This document shows, piece by piece, positions 27,498-36,281 of a stretch of DNA of 64,000 nt. Below the pieces are notes generated by a model, which saw only the letters and a list, made by a program, of their open reading frames with translations, was not told where the DNA came from and made no database searches. Both the position numbers and the translations under genes were made by a program. The number at the start of each line of letters is the position of its first letter. Positions within the stretch are counted from its first letter, which is position 1. Where the stretch lies: assembly GCF_013266755.1 (NCBI RefSeq), contig NZ_JABRWJ010000011.1, positions 163,162 through 227,161 on the forward strand, in the 5' to 3' direction. This DNA comes from Pseudaquabacterium terrae. Its GTDB lineage: Bacteria; Pseudomonadota; Gammaproteobacteria; Burkholderiales; Burkholderiaceae_C.

Positions 27498-27928
27498 ACG
27501 CGGTGGCCAAGGAGCTGGGCACATTACAGCTCAATTTCGCGTCCGCGAAATTCCTCCCGTTCTTACCCGAAGAGTGCCAGGAGAACCCTGGTGTCTACGG
27601 CTTCGAGCTGGCGCTGTGGGTGGCGCAGCGCCTCATCGAGGCGGGCATCGCGAGCGGCTATCCGTTCGGCGAGGACTGGGGATGGTTCGTCGAATGCATC
27701 GACGACCAGGCCGAGATCCGGATCGGCTGCTCCAGCGTCTCGAACGAAGGCGACGGCTACACCGGCGAAGCGATCACCTGGCGAATCTTCATCAAGCAGC
27801 TGGTGTCGCTGATGCAGCGCTTGAAGGGCACGCCGACGTCGCCCTCCGTCAAGACGATCGCCAGGACCTTGCAGGTCGCGCTCGAGGCCGAAGGCATCGC
27901 TGTCACTTTCGAGGAGATCGAGCAATGA
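27494..27928 (+). CDS. Conserved-looking protein of unknown function after stbB
   Basis: This 144-residue cytoplasmic protein starts at an ATG overlapping the stbB stop, and its stop overlaps the virB11 start. Notable segments are FASAKFLPFLPEECQENPGVY, the aromatic cluster EDWGWFVECIDDQ and IGCSSVSNEGDGYTGE. There is no membrane segment or signal. I do not recognise the family. By position it could be a partner of StbB or of the VirB11 ATPase. Its first codons include a 20-bp palindrome (27533-27552) that recurs elsewhere in the element. Confidence 0.75.
   Translation: MNAVAKELGTLQLNFASAKFLPFLPEECQENPGVYGFELALWVAQRLIEAGIASGYPFGEDWGWFVECIDDQAEIRIGCSSVSNEGDGYTGEAITWRIFIKQLVSLMQRLKGTPTSPSVKTIARTLQVALEAEGIAVTFEEIEQ
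27533..27552. repeat. Palindrome AATTTCGCG-TC-CGCGAAATT (site 1 of 3)
   Basis: This is a perfect inverted repeat with 9-base arms and a 2-base centre inside the start of the gene at 27494. Closely related palindromes with the same TTTCGCG-NN-CGCGAAA core lie at 50859-50882 and 58676-58695. A protein-binding site is likely. Confidence 0.7.
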
Positions 27929-29025
27929 TGAACGGCACCCAGATGTTGGCGGCCGAGCCGATCCCAACCTTCCCCAGGGCACGGACAGGCCGGGCGAACG
28001 CGTATGCCGAGATCGACGAGACCACCGCACTGCGTCGCAAGCTCGCGCCGCTGCGCCAGTACCTCGACCGTCCCGGCGTGATCGAGGTCTGCGTGAACAA
28101 GCCCGGCGAGGTATGGGTCGAGACCTTCGAAGGCTGGAAAGTCTTCGCCGACGACGCGATCACCTTCGCCGGCATGACCGAGCTTGCGACCGCCGTCGCG
28201 ACCTACACCGTGCAGGGCACCGGCGTGATGGCGCCGCTGCTGAGCGCATCGCTGCCGAGCGAGGAACGCATCCAGATCCTGCAACCGCCGGCGACGCCAA
28301 GCGACTACGTCGCGGTGTCGCTGCGCAAGCCCATGGACTCGGTGATGTCGCTGTCGGATCTCGAGGGCTCGGGGCTCTTCATGCACGCGCAGAACGAGCA
28401 TGCGCGTCGCAGTGCCGACGACGAACGACTCCTGCAGCTGAAGGAGGATGGTCGCCTGGCCGAATTCCTGCGCCAGGCCGTGCTCGCGCGCAAGACCATC
28501 GTGCTCGCCGGCGCGACCGGCAGCGGCAAGACCACCATGATGAAGGCGCTGGCCGCGGAAATCCCGGCCAACGAGCGCCTGATCACGATCGAGGACGCGC
28601 TCGAGCTCAAGCTGCCGAAGCACCCGAACAAGGTGAACTTGCTGTACAGCAAGGGTCGGCAGAACGCGGCCAAGGTCACGGCCGACCAGCTGCTTGAGGC
28701 CTGCATGCGACTGCGTCCCGATCGCGTGCTGCTGGCTGAGATCCGCGGCGAGGAAGCGTTCTCCTTCCTCGACGGCGCAGCGTCCGGGCACCCCGGGTCC
28801 ATCACGACCGTGCACGCGGGCTCGTGCGACGAGGCCTTCGAGCGCATCGCATTGCTCACGCGCAAGTCCGGTGCCGGCGGCGGCCTCTCGATGCCCGAGA
28901 TCAAGCAGCTTGCCTACAGCGTGATCGACGTCGTCGTGCACTTCGCGCGCGTCGGTGCGAACCGCAAATTCGCCGTGACCGGCGTTCACTACGCGCCGAA
29001 GGGTCTGGCTCATGGCGGCGCCTGA
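27925..29025 (+). CDS. virB11: VirB11-type traffic ATPase
   Basis: This 366-residue hexameric ATPase has the VirB11 N-terminal domain (LRQYLDRPGVIEVCVNKPGEVW). The C-terminal RecA-like domain carries Walker A GATGSGKTTMMKAL near 195-205, the Asp box ITIEDALELKL, Walker B RPDRVLLAEIRGEEAF and the His box SGHPGSITTVHAGS. It drives substrate entry and pilus dynamics together with VirB4 and VirD4. Two ATGs in a row overlap the previous stop. The tail overlaps virD4 by 14 bases. Confidence 0.92.
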   Translation: MMNGTQMLAAEPIPTFPRARTGRANAYAEIDETTALRRKLAPLRQYLDRPGVIEVCVNKPGEVWVETFEGWKVFADDAITFAGMTELATAVATYTVQGTGVMAPLLSASLPSEERIQILQPPATPSDYVAVSLRKPMDSVMSLSDLEGSGLFMHAQNEHARRSADDERLLQLKEDGRLAEFLRQAVLARKTIVLAGATGSGKTTMMKALAAEIPANERLITIEDALELKLPKHPNKVNLLYSKGRQNAAKVTADQLLEACMRLRPDRVLLAEIRGEEAFSFLDGAASGHPGSITTVHAGSCDEAFERIALLTRKSGAGGGLSMPEIKQLAYSVIDVVVHFARVGANRKFAVTGVHYAPKGLAHGGA

Positions 29026-31075
29026 GACAGCGAGCACGGCCGCGCCGGCCGCCGTGGCGCCGAGAAAACGCGGCAACGGCGCACAGACGTTCAAGGCGAT
29101 CGCGATCGGCGCCGCGGTCATCGGGTACCTGGGTCTGTCGTACGTCGGCACGCTATGCGGCGCGACGGCCGTCTACCTGGTCGCGCACAAGCAGGCACCC
29201 AGATCGTTGAGCACTGGTCGCTTCTGGGACCTATGGGCGGACACAGCCGAGGACCCACAGGACCGCAAGAAGCTCAAGGTCGGCCTGATCGTCTGCGGCA
29301 TCGCGTTCTTCGGGCTGCCGTGTGCCATAGCCGCAGGGTTCGGCACACGCCGCGAGCTGCATGGCAGCGCGCGATGGGCCAAGCACAGCGAAGTCGTGAA
29401 GGCCGGCCTGCTGAGCAACACGGCCGGCATCGTCGTTGGCAAGCTCGGCAACCGCTTCCTCACCTTGCCGGGCCAGCAATCGGTGACGCTGAGCGCCCCG
29501 ACGCGCTCGGGCAAAGGGGTCGGCGTCGTCGTGCCGAACCTGCTGTCGTGGTCCGACTCGGTCGTGGTCGTCGACATCAAGGGCGAGAACTTCGAGCTGA
29601 CCGCGGGCTTCCGAGCGAAGCACGGGCAAGCGGTGTACGTCTGGGCACCCTTCGCACGCGATGGCCGCTCGCATCGCTGGAATGTGCTCGGCGCCGTGCG
29701 CGAGCAAAACCGGTTCCGCGTCGGCGATCTGCTCGGAATCGCGCAGGTGCTCTACCCCAGCTCGGGTGGCGGCGTGTCGGGCACGGACAAGTTCTTCAAC
29801 GAACAGGCGCGCAACCTCTTTCTGGGGCTGGGGTTGTACCTCCTCGAGACGCCCGAGCTGCCGCGGACGATCGGCGAGATGCTGCGGCAGTCCAGTGGCA
29901 AGGGCAAGCCGCTGAAGGACCACCTGGTCGAGCTGATCGCGCAGCGGCGCGAATCCGATCACCCCCTGTCGGACGTGTGCGTCGATGCGTTGAACCGCTT
30001 CCTCGGCACGTCCGAGAACACGCTCACCAGCATCCTCGCGACTTTCAACGCGCCGCTCACGGTCTGGTCCGAGCAGTTGGTCGACGCGGCGACGAGCACG
30101 AGCGACTTTTCCCTCGGCGACCTGCGACGTCGGCGCATGAGCGTCTACGTCGTCATTCCGCCCAACCGGCTGGCCGACGCCGCGGTGCTGCTGAACCTCT
30201 TCTTCTCGCAGTCGGTCAATCTCAACACCGAGGTCCTCCCACAGCACGATCCGGCGCTGAAACACCAATGCCTCTTCGTGCTCGACGAGTTCACGGCGAT
30301 GGGACGGGTCGGCATCCTGGCCAAGGGCATCGGCTACATCGCCGGCTACAACCTGCGCGTGCTCACCGTCATCCAGGCGGTGAGTCAGCTCGACGACACC
30401 TACGGCAAGGAAGCGTCGCGCACCTTCAGCACGAACCACGCCCTGCAGATCCTGTACGCCCCGCGCGAACAGCGCGATGCGAACGAGTACTCGGAAATGC
30501 TCGGGACGCTCACCGAGAAGGGCACGAGCACCGGTCGCTCGGTGAACAACGGGCCGCGCGGCGGCTCGACGACGTCGCGCAATGTGAGCGACCAGCGTCG
30601 TGCGCTCCTGCTACCGCAGGAGTTCAAGGAGCTCGGGCCCGATCGCGAGGTCGTGCTGTACGAGAACTGCCGGCCGATCCTCGCCGAAAAGATCCGCTAC
30701 TACGCCGACCCGTTGCTCGCGCCTCGGGTCCTTCCCCCTCCGGAGGTTCCCTTGATCGACCTTGGCCTGCACCAGGCACGCGTCGAAGGACGCATGCGCT
30801 TCGCAAAGCCCGAAGAAGTCTTCACGCTCGATCAGCTGGCCGGCGACTTCGGCCGGTTGCCGCGGCTGTCGGAGGACCCGACCCGCGACGAGGTGTCCAG
30901 CCTCGTGGACGCCTTCTTCGAGTGCGGCGCGATCGAGTTCGAGCGAACCGCTGTCGGCGCGAAGGGCGCCGACCAAGAAGACGCTGGCGAGGGCGCCCAT
31001 GGCACTCCGACGGGCTCGAGCTTGGCCGACGCCGACGGAGCGATCGACGACGAGCGCCTGGCGGCGCTTCGCTGA
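29012..31075 (+). CDS. virD4: VirD4-type coupling protein
   Basis: This 687-residue coupling ATPase recruits the relaxase-DNA complex to the channel. Two membrane segments lie at about 30-55 and 90-110. Walker A is APTRSGKGVGVVVPNLL near 161, followed by VVVDIKGENFELTAGFR; Walker B is LFVLDEFTAMG near 421. The late conserved LTVIQAVSQLDDTYG and STNHALQILYAP fit the TraG/VirD4 family. An acidic C-terminal tail rich in Asp, Glu and Gly is at the position where substrate-binding extensions occur. It follows virB11 by overlap, so the element has its own complete coupling and channel set. Confidence 0.92.
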   Translation: MAAPETASTAAPAAVAPRKRGNGAQTFKAIAIGAAVIGYLGLSYVGTLCGATAVYLVAHKQAPRSLSTGRFWDLWADTAEDPQDRKKLKVGLIVCGIAFFGLPCAIAAGFGTRRELHGSARWAKHSEVVKAGLLSNTAGIVVGKLGNRFLTLPGQQSVTLSAPTRSGKGVGVVVPNLLSWSDSVVVVDIKGENFELTAGFRAKHGQAVYVWAPFARDGRSHRWNVLGAVREQNRFRVGDLLGIAQVLYPSSGGGVSGTDKFFNEQARNLFLGLGLYLLETPELPRTIGEMLRQSSGKGKPLKDHLVELIAQRRESDHPLSDVCVDALNRFLGTSENTLTSILATFNAPLTVWSEQLVDAATSTSDFSLGDLRRRRMSVYVVIPPNRLADAAVLLNLFFSQSVNLNTEVLPQHDPALKHQCLFVLDEFTAMGRVGILAKGIGYIAGYNLRVLTVIQAVSQLDDTYGKEASRTFSTNHALQILYAPREQRDANEYSEMLGTLTEKGTSTGRSVNNGPRGGSTTSRNVSDQRRALLLPQEFKELGPDREVVLYENCRPILAEKIRYYADPLLAPRVLPPPEVPLIDLGLHQARVEGRMRFAKPEEVFTLDQLAGDFGRLPRLSEDPTRDEVSSLVDAFFECGAIEFERTAVGAKGADQEDAGEGAHGTPTGSSLADADGAIDDERLAALR

Positions 31076-31099
31076 CACCAACCGACACGAGGAAATCTC

Positions 31100-31732
31100 A
31101 TGAACCTTCGCGCTCTCGCCGCTGCGGCCCTGCTCGCCGGCTGCTCTTCTCCCCCGAAACCGCCGTCCGTCGACGACAGCGTGCGCCGGCCGATCAACAG
31201 CGCGCAGGCCATCGAGCTGCAGCGGTGCAGCGCCGAGAACCGCGCGGCAAGGATCGCGCTCACCGAAGCCGAGCATCGTGCCAACGTCGCCGTTGCCGGC
31301 GCCGCGGCGGACAGCCTGGCCGCGGCGCGCCGCGCGGCTCAGACCTGCGCGCCTGGCGCTCGCACCTCGTCCGGCTCGAGCGTCTTCGTCGTGCCCTTCG
31401 TGCTCGGCTCCGCGAAGCTGGAGCTGCCGCCCGACCAGGCCGAGCGCATCGCCTCTGCCGCGAAGATGGCATCTGCCATCGTGATCCGAGGTCGCACCGA
31501 CGCCGCCGCTGACTCACCCGCCGAGTCAGCGCTTGCCAAGCGACGCGCCGAGGCTGCAGGCACCTGGCTCGTGCAGCGTGGCGTCAGCCGCGATCGGGTA
31601 CGGCTGCAGTGGCAAGGCGCGGGCGATCGCCTGATCTCCGTCGACGCGAAGTCGGCGCTGCAGCGCCGTGTCGAGATCGAGATCTACGAAGCCGCGCCGC
31701 CCGTCGAGACGGTCGCAAACCTGGCACTTTGA
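31100..31732 (+). CDS. OmpA-like lipoprotein
   Basis: This 210-residue protein starts with a lipoprotein signal, with lipobox LLAGC and acylated Cys15. A helical region of about 75 residues follows, then an OmpA-type peptidoglycan-binding fold: FVLGSAKLELPPDQAERIAS, VIRGRTDAAADSPAESALAKRRAEA and QGAGDRLISVDAKSALQRRVEI. It probably anchors the transfer apparatus between outer membrane and cell wall, perhaps filling the role of VirB7. It lies 24 bases after virD4 and 13 before the LPD7 gene, in the same direction. Confidence 0.8.
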   Translation: MNLRALAAAALLAGCSSPPKPPSVDDSVRRPINSAQAIELQRCSAENRAARIALTEAEHRANVAVAGAAADSLAAARRAAQTCAPGARTSSGSSVFVVPFVLGSAKLELPPDQAERIASAAKMASAIVIRGRTDAAADSPAESALAKRRAEAAGTWLVQRGVSRDRVRLQWQGAGDRLISVDAKSALQRRVEIEIYEAAPPVETVANLAL

Positions 31733-31745
31733 AGGGGAGAACTTC

Positions 31746-33929
31746 ATGAACATGGACGAACCGGCAGCGCGTTCCGAACCCGCCGAACTGCCGCGGCACC
31801 AGGTGGGCAAGGATCCCTCGTCCTGGGTGAACGAACATGTCCAGGCGCAGCGCGACACCGCCGATCGGCTCGGCATCACCCCGGACCTCGAGCACATGTT
31901 CGCGAAGGGGATGACGGCATCGCAGGTGACCACCGCGCTGCGGGAGGAAGGCCGCCTCGGCGGCGTTCCGATCGAAGAGCACGCAAGTCTCGTTCTCGGC
32001 GCACGCGCGACATTGGGCATTCCGTCGCAGGCCGATGCCGAAGGCCGGCGCGATTTCGAGGCCTGGAAGGCACAACGCGACGAACGGCTCGGCATTGCTG
32101 CTGCGCCGCCGGATGCGGCCGTGAAAGCCTCAAAGACCACCAGAATCGATCAGGACGCGCCGACAGTCACCGATCAGGAGCGGACGGGCCTTGAGCTGTT
32201 GGCTGCAGCCAGGTTTGCACGTCAGCATGAAGAGTTCTTGAGGGCAAGTCCAAGAGCCACGGATGATGAGGTTTCGGCAGCCAAGGAAGATCGCAAGGGC
32301 GCTGACTACAAGCCTTGGGTCCATGATCAAGAAGTCGCGCGCGCGGCCGCGGCGCAAGCGCCGCCCATCGCGATGACCATCGACGAGGGCGGGCATGCGG
32401 CGGCCGGTGCGCGCCGCGAGCGCGAAACAGGCGCGGCATCAGCAGACCTCGGGACGACAGCGCCTACCGCACCGCAAGCCTCGGCCGAGTTGGCAACGGC
32501 GACGCTCACCGATGCCGCAATCGAACAGCCGCCGGCGGTCCCCGACACGGCCATGCTCGAGCTCGGCACCCGCATCGAGAACTGGCACGCCAGCTACGAC
32601 GAGGGTGCAAGCGTCCGGCAGAGTGGCGCCGACCAGGTCGCGGCCCAAGCCGCGCCCGTCGCAATGACCATTGACGACGACGCGCGTGCGGCGGTCGACG
32701 CCCGCCGCGAGCGCGATACAGGCGTGGCCTTGGCCGAGCTCGGCATGGCGCCGCCGGCCGCCCTACAGCCCTTGGCCGAGCGAGCGACGGCAACGCAGGC
32801 CGATGCCACACAGCATGAGCGGCCGCCGGTCGCGTTCAGCGCTGCCATGCTCGAGCTCGGCACCCGCATCCAGAACGCTGACTGGTACGCCAGCTACAGC
32901 GACGATTCCAGCGTGCGGCTGCGCGGCGGGGAGCAGGTCGACGCGGTACTCGGAGACCTGAAAAAGCTAGCCGCGAACGACAGAGAGTCCGCACAAGCGG
33001 TCTGGACCCAGTTCGCCCCGAAAGACGTGCCGCAGCCGGAGCATTTGGCCAGCCACGATGCAACGCGCGATGCGCCACGTCAGCACCAAGACGTCGAGGG
33101 CGTGAACTCGATCTCGCCGCTGGCATCCCGTTGCGAGCTGGACGCCTTCCAAGAAGCGGGCAAGACGCCTGAGTCCGTGCGCCAAGCACTTGACGCCGTC
33201 GTTGGCCAAGGCTCGGTCGAGGGCCCGCGGTACCGGCCGATCCCTCCGCTCGAAGAGCGGTTCACGATCAATCGCCATCTGCTGAGCAACGACTACGAAT
33301 TCCGCGACCAGCCGGGCAAAGTCGCCTTCACCGAGCGGCTGACCGGACTGCGGACGCAATCCGAGGCGCCAGCGGCCATCATCGGCATGCTCGATCGTGC
33401 TGCCGAGCGCGGCTGGTCCAAGGTGCGCCTTGGGGGCTCGATGGAGTTCAAGCGCAACGGCTGGATCGCCGCCACCGCGCGCGGCATCGATGCGAGAGGC
33501 TACGTGCCCACCAGGGGCGATCAAGCTGCCGCGCTGGCCGAGAAAGAACGCTTGGCGCAAGCCAGGGATCTCGCCGAGGGGCGGGTGAAGGCAGCGGCCC
33601 AACGGGAATCGCGGCCGGCGTCGCCCGAGCGCGACACCGCCGCCGGCATCCCACCCGACAGCACACACGACAAGGCCAAATCCTTCGTGCAGGGCATCAG
33701 CGCGGCCGCGGGCGTGATGGCTGCACTCGAGATGGCATTGGATCGGCAAGCCGTGCGCGCCGAGCAGCGGCCCGCAATCCGTGAGGCGGTGGCAGAGAAG
33801 CTCACGGCCATGCAGGCCGCCGGCCTCTCGGCCAAGGTCCGCATCGTCGACAAGGATGCGGCGCGCACGACGACCCAGGCTGTGCCGGCTCACGAACATC
33901 GGCGTGCATCGCCGGAGCGTTCGCGATGA
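31746..33929 (+). CDS. LPD7-domain protein with internal duplication
   Basis: This 727-residue cytoplasmic protein has a large polyvalent protein domain of type LPD7 at about 495-590 (EERFTINRHLLSNDYEFRDQ, then GWSKVRLGGSMEFKRNGWIA). LPD domains occur in conjugative-element proteins that enter the recipient with DNA. A segment of about 95 residues is repeated in tandem (32356-32640 and 32647-32940): each copy has AMTID, ARRERxTG and AMLELGTRI, ending with a SVR...G..QV motif. AGGGGAG precedes ATG 31746. The stop overlaps a 25-codon frame leading to traX. A role as a transferred or anti-defence protein is inference. Confidence 0.7.
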   Translation: MNMDEPAARSEPAELPRHQVGKDPSSWVNEHVQAQRDTADRLGITPDLEHMFAKGMTASQVTTALREEGRLGGVPIEEHASLVLGARATLGIPSQADAEGRRDFEAWKAQRDERLGIAAAPPDAAVKASKTTRIDQDAPTVTDQERTGLELLAAARFARQHEEFLRASPRATDDEVSAAKEDRKGADYKPWVHDQEVARAAAAQAPPIAMTIDEGGHAAAGARRERETGAASADLGTTAPTAPQASAELATATLTDAAIEQPPAVPDTAMLELGTRIENWHASYDEGASVRQSGADQVAAQAAPVAMTIDDDARAAVDARRERDTGVALAELGMAPPAALQPLAERATATQADATQHERPPVAFSAAMLELGTRIQNADWYASYSDDSSVRLRGGEQVDAVLGDLKKLAANDRESAQAVWTQFAPKDVPQPEHLASHDATRDAPRQHQDVEGVNSISPLASRCELDAFQEAGKTPESVRQALDAVVGQGSVEGPRYRPIPPLEERFTINRHLLSNDYEFRDQPGKVAFTERLTGLRTQSEAPAAIIGMLDRAAERGWSKVRLGGSMEFKRNGWIAATARGIDARGYVPTRGDQAAALAEKERLAQARDLAEGRVKAAAQRESRPASPERDTAAGIPPDSTHDKAKSFVQGISAAAGVMAALEMALDRQAVRAEQRPAIREAVAEKLTAMQAAGLSAKVRIVDKDAARTTTQAVPAHEHRRASPERSR

Positions 33930-34003
33930 GCAGTGCCATGACCTGGCCAAGCCTGGTGCTTTCGGTGCAGCCGTGTCGCGATCACGCGGAACGAGTGCGA
34001 TGA
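33926..34003 (+). CDS. 25-codon coupling mini-gene between the LPD7 gene and traX
   Basis: ATG 33926 overlaps the LPD7 gene stop as ATGA, and this frame's own TGA at 34001-34003 overlaps the traX ATG at 34000, again as ATGA. The product would be MSSAMTWPSLVLSVQPCRDH followed by AERVR. It has no recognisable family. The double overlap suggests it passes ribosomes on to traX rather than acting as a protein, though a small peptide cannot be excluded. Confidence 0.4.
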   Translation: MSSAMTWPSLVLSVQPCRDHAERVR

Positions 34004-34788
34004 GCACCACTGGCCGTGCGCACCGTCGTGCAACCATGGTCGTAGCAGCTGACAACGGCGGCAGCGCGCCGGCGGCCCCGACCCGCACACCGAACAGCGC
34101 GAGCGCAGCCCGGCTGCTCATCGCGGACGGAACGCTCGAAGCGCTGAAGTGGCTGGCGCTGCTGTTGATGACGGTCGACCACGTCAACAAGTACCTGCGC
34201 GATTGGTCGACACCATGGATGTTCTCGGCCGGCCGCCTGGCGATGCCGATATTCGCCGTCGTGCTGGCCTACAACCTGGCGCGCTCGGAGACCCTGGCGG
34301 CCGGCGCATACCAGCGGACGATGAAGCACCTGGCGATCGGGGCCGCTGTCTCCACGGTGCCTTTCGTCGCGCTCGGCAAGGTGCAGTTCGCCGGCGGCTG
34401 GTTGCCGCTGAACATCCTCGCAACGCTGCTGGTGGCCACCGCGGTCATGTACCTGCTCGAGCTAGGCGGCGCCCGCCGCATGCTGCTCGCGGCGGTCGTG
34501 TTCATCGTTGGCGGCGCGCTGGTCGAGTTCTGGTGGCCGGCGATCGGGATGGCAGTGGCTGCACAGCACTATTTCCGAAGGCCATCCTTCGGCACAGCCG
34601 CGGCGGTGATCGTCTGCACGGCCCTGGTCGGGATCGTCAACGGCAACCACTGGGGGTTCGCGGCGCTCGCCATCGTTCTCGCCGCAACGCGCGTGCAGCT
34701 GCGGGTGCCGCGGCTGCGGTGGGTGTTCTACCTCTACTACCCGGCGCACCTTGCCGGGTTGTGGATCGCTCAACGCGTGTTGCTTTAA
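34000..34788 (+). CDS. traX: TraX-family membrane protein (pilin acetylase-like)
   Basis: This 262-residue polytopic protein has the TraX start of homology at LEALKWLALLLMTVDHVNKYL, then FSAGRLAMPIFAVVLAYNLAR and about seven further membrane helices ending YLYYPAHLAGLWIAQRVLL. In F-like plasmids TraX N-acetylates pilin. A TraX here would modify the VirB2 pilin or another transfer protein. ATG 34000 is used because of the ATGA overlap with the mini-gene; ATG 34036 is possible. The first 40 residues are low-complexity. Confidence 0.85.
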   Translation: MSTTGRAHRRATMVVAADNGGSAPAAPTRTPNSASAARLLIADGTLEALKWLALLLMTVDHVNKYLRDWSTPWMFSAGRLAMPIFAVVLAYNLARSETLAAGAYQRTMKHLAIGAAVSTVPFVALGKVQFAGGWLPLNILATLLVATAVMYLLELGGARRMLLAAVVFIVGGALVEFWWPAIGMAVAAQHYFRRPSFGTAAAVIVCTALVGIVNGNHWGFAALAIVLAATRVQLRVPRLRWVFYLYYPAHLAGLWIAQRVLL

Positions 34789-34821
34789 ACCTTCGACACA
34801 CAACTTGGAGGAGTGAATCTC

Positions 34822-35226
34822 ATGCCCTCGCTGAACAAAGTCATGCTCATCGGCAACCTTGGGCGGGACCCCGAGGTCCGCTACACGCCCAACGGCAGCA
34901 CGGTCTGCAACTTCAGCATCGCGACCACGCGTGCCTGGAAGAACAAAGAGTCCGGCGAGCGCCAGGAAGAAACCGAGTGGCACCGGATCGTGCTGTTCGA
35001 CCGCCTGGCCGAAGTCGCCGGCGAGTACCTTAAGAAGGGCCGCTCGGTCTACATCGAAGGCCGTCTGCGCACGCGCAAGTGGACCGACAAGGACGGCGTC
35101 GAGAGGTTCACCACCGAGATCTACGGCGAGCAGTTGCAGATGCTGGGCAGCCGTCCGGATGCCGACGGATCGATCCCCGCCGGTGACGCGAGCGAGCTGG
35201 ACCCGATGGACGACATTCCGTTCTAG
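34822..35226 (+). CDS. ssb: Single-stranded DNA-binding protein, copy 1
   Basis: This 134-residue SSB has a complete OB fold: [58 protein letters not shown]. The C-terminal tail DPMDDIPF binds partner enzymes. Plasmid SSBs protect incoming single-stranded DNA and damp the SOS response in recipients. GGAGG stands 10 bases before ATG 34822. It is part of the transfer operon; a second SSB of different sequence is encoded at 56350-56760. Confidence 0.93.
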   Translation: MPSLNKVMLIGNLGRDPEVRYTPNGSTVCNFSIATTRAWKNKESGERQEETEWHRIVLFDRLAEVAGEYLKKGRSVYIEGRLRTRKWTDKDGVERFTTEIYGEQLQMLGSRPDADGSIPAGDASELDPMDDIPF

Positions 35227-35232
35227 GCAAAA

Positions 35233-35667
35233 ATGAGCCAGACCACGAAGATGAAGAACGCCTTGCTCGCCGGAGCACTGTCCTTGTCGGCCGCAAGCGC
35301 AGGCGCCGGTGTGCCGGTTGTTGGCCCGTCCGGCGCAGTGCTCCAGCGGGAAATGGAAGGCATCGTCGGCTTGACCGAGATGATCAGTCTCGTCGACAAC
35401 GCGCCCCAGGGGCGCTCGGCCGCGCCCCTGGCAATGACTATCAACGAGCGCCTGGCCTGTGAAGCGATCGTCTGCCTGTCCCTGATCAGCCAGCCCGGGC
35501 CCAGCTGCACCCGATCACTTCAGACGTACTGGAGTGTCGAGCCGCACAGGCGGGTGCTGTACCTGAGCAACTGTCCGCAAGCAAAGTGGTTCGATCTTCC
35601 GGACGTCGTCGGCAACGCTGGTGTCCCTCCCGCCCAGATGAGCCAGCGACAGAAGGCGAAGCGTTGA
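35233..35667 (+). CDS. trbM: TrbM-like exported protein, second copy
   Basis: This 144-residue protein has a signal peptide (ALLAGALSLSAASAGA). The mature part holds the TrbM cysteine pattern LACEAIVCLSLISQPGPSC followed by a C-terminal LYLSNCP. It is closer to stand-alone TrbM than the long protein at 16682. TrbM is an accessory factor of conjugation in the periplasm. It overlaps the nuclease gene by TGATG and lies 6 bases after ssb. Confidence 0.7.
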   Translation: MSQTTKMKNALLAGALSLSAASAGAGVPVVGPSGAVLQREMEGIVGLTEMISLVDNAPQGRSAAPLAMTINERLACEAIVCLSLISQPGPSCTRSLQTYWSVEPHRRVLYLSNCPQAKWFDLPDVVGNAGVPPAQMSQRQKAKR

Positions 35668-36281
35668 TGCATCCAGCCGTCACGTTCGGAGCAGCGTTGG
35701 CAGCGTTGGCGGTGGCGACTGCGGCCTGCGCGCGCAGCGACGGTGAAACCTCAGCAAAGCGCGCGACCAACGAAGCGCCGAGCGCGATCGCCGGTACCGT
35801 CATCCACGTCACCGACGGCGACACGCTGGTGATGCGCGAGCGTGGCGGTGCGAGCTTCGTCGTTCGACTGACTGATATCGACGCGCCGGAGACATCTCAT
35901 GGCGCAAATCGACCTGGACAGCCCTTCTCCTCGAAGGCCACGACGCACCTGAAAGACCTGGCGCTTGGCCTGGCCGCTGATGCCGAGTGCTATGGAAGAG
36001 ACGTGCGTCAAGGCAACGACGGCACAGAACGAGTGCGTCACATCTGCCGCGTGCGTGCTGCCGGTAAGGATCTCAGCCTGGCGATGGTGGACGTCGGGCT
36101 GGCCATGGCCAACCGGCAGAACAAGCGCTACGTGCGCGATAAGACGGTCTACGCGCACGAGGACCAGGCAAAGCGACAGGAAGTGGGGTTGTGGGCTCAG
36201 CCCGAACCTATCGCGCCATGGGTGTGGCGTCGCATGTGCTGGCAGCACAAGTTCTGCGAGGCCGCGGATCGCGCACCATGA
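35667..36281 (+). CDS. Exported thermonuclease (SNase family)
   Basis: This 204-residue protein has an N-terminal signal, possibly lipoprotein-like (ALAVATAACARSD). The staphylococcal-nuclease fold follows: TVIHVTDGDTLVMRE with the metal-binding Asp, VRLTDIDAPETSHGANRPGQPF, then GKDLSLAMVDVGLAMANRQ and AHEDQAKRQEVGLWAQPEP. SNase homologues occur in conjugation operons of IncP and IncN relatives. It may cut DNA or RNA in the periplasm or be involved in transfer regulation; the role is inferred. Coupled by overlap to both neighbours. Confidence 0.85.
   Translation: MHPAVTFGAALAALAVATAACARSDGETSAKRATNEAPSAIAGTVIHVTDGDTLVMRERGGASFVVRLTDIDAPETSHGANRPGQPFSSKATTHLKDLALGLAADAECYGRDVRQGNDGTERVRHICRVRAAGKDLSLAMVDVGLAMANRQNKRYVRDKTVYAHEDQAKRQEVGLWAQPEPIAPWVWRRMCWQHKFCEAADRAP

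Noticed and set aside
27757..29151. Long minus-strand frame opposite virB11
   Set aside because: Same reason: a shadow of a conserved gene, without motifs.
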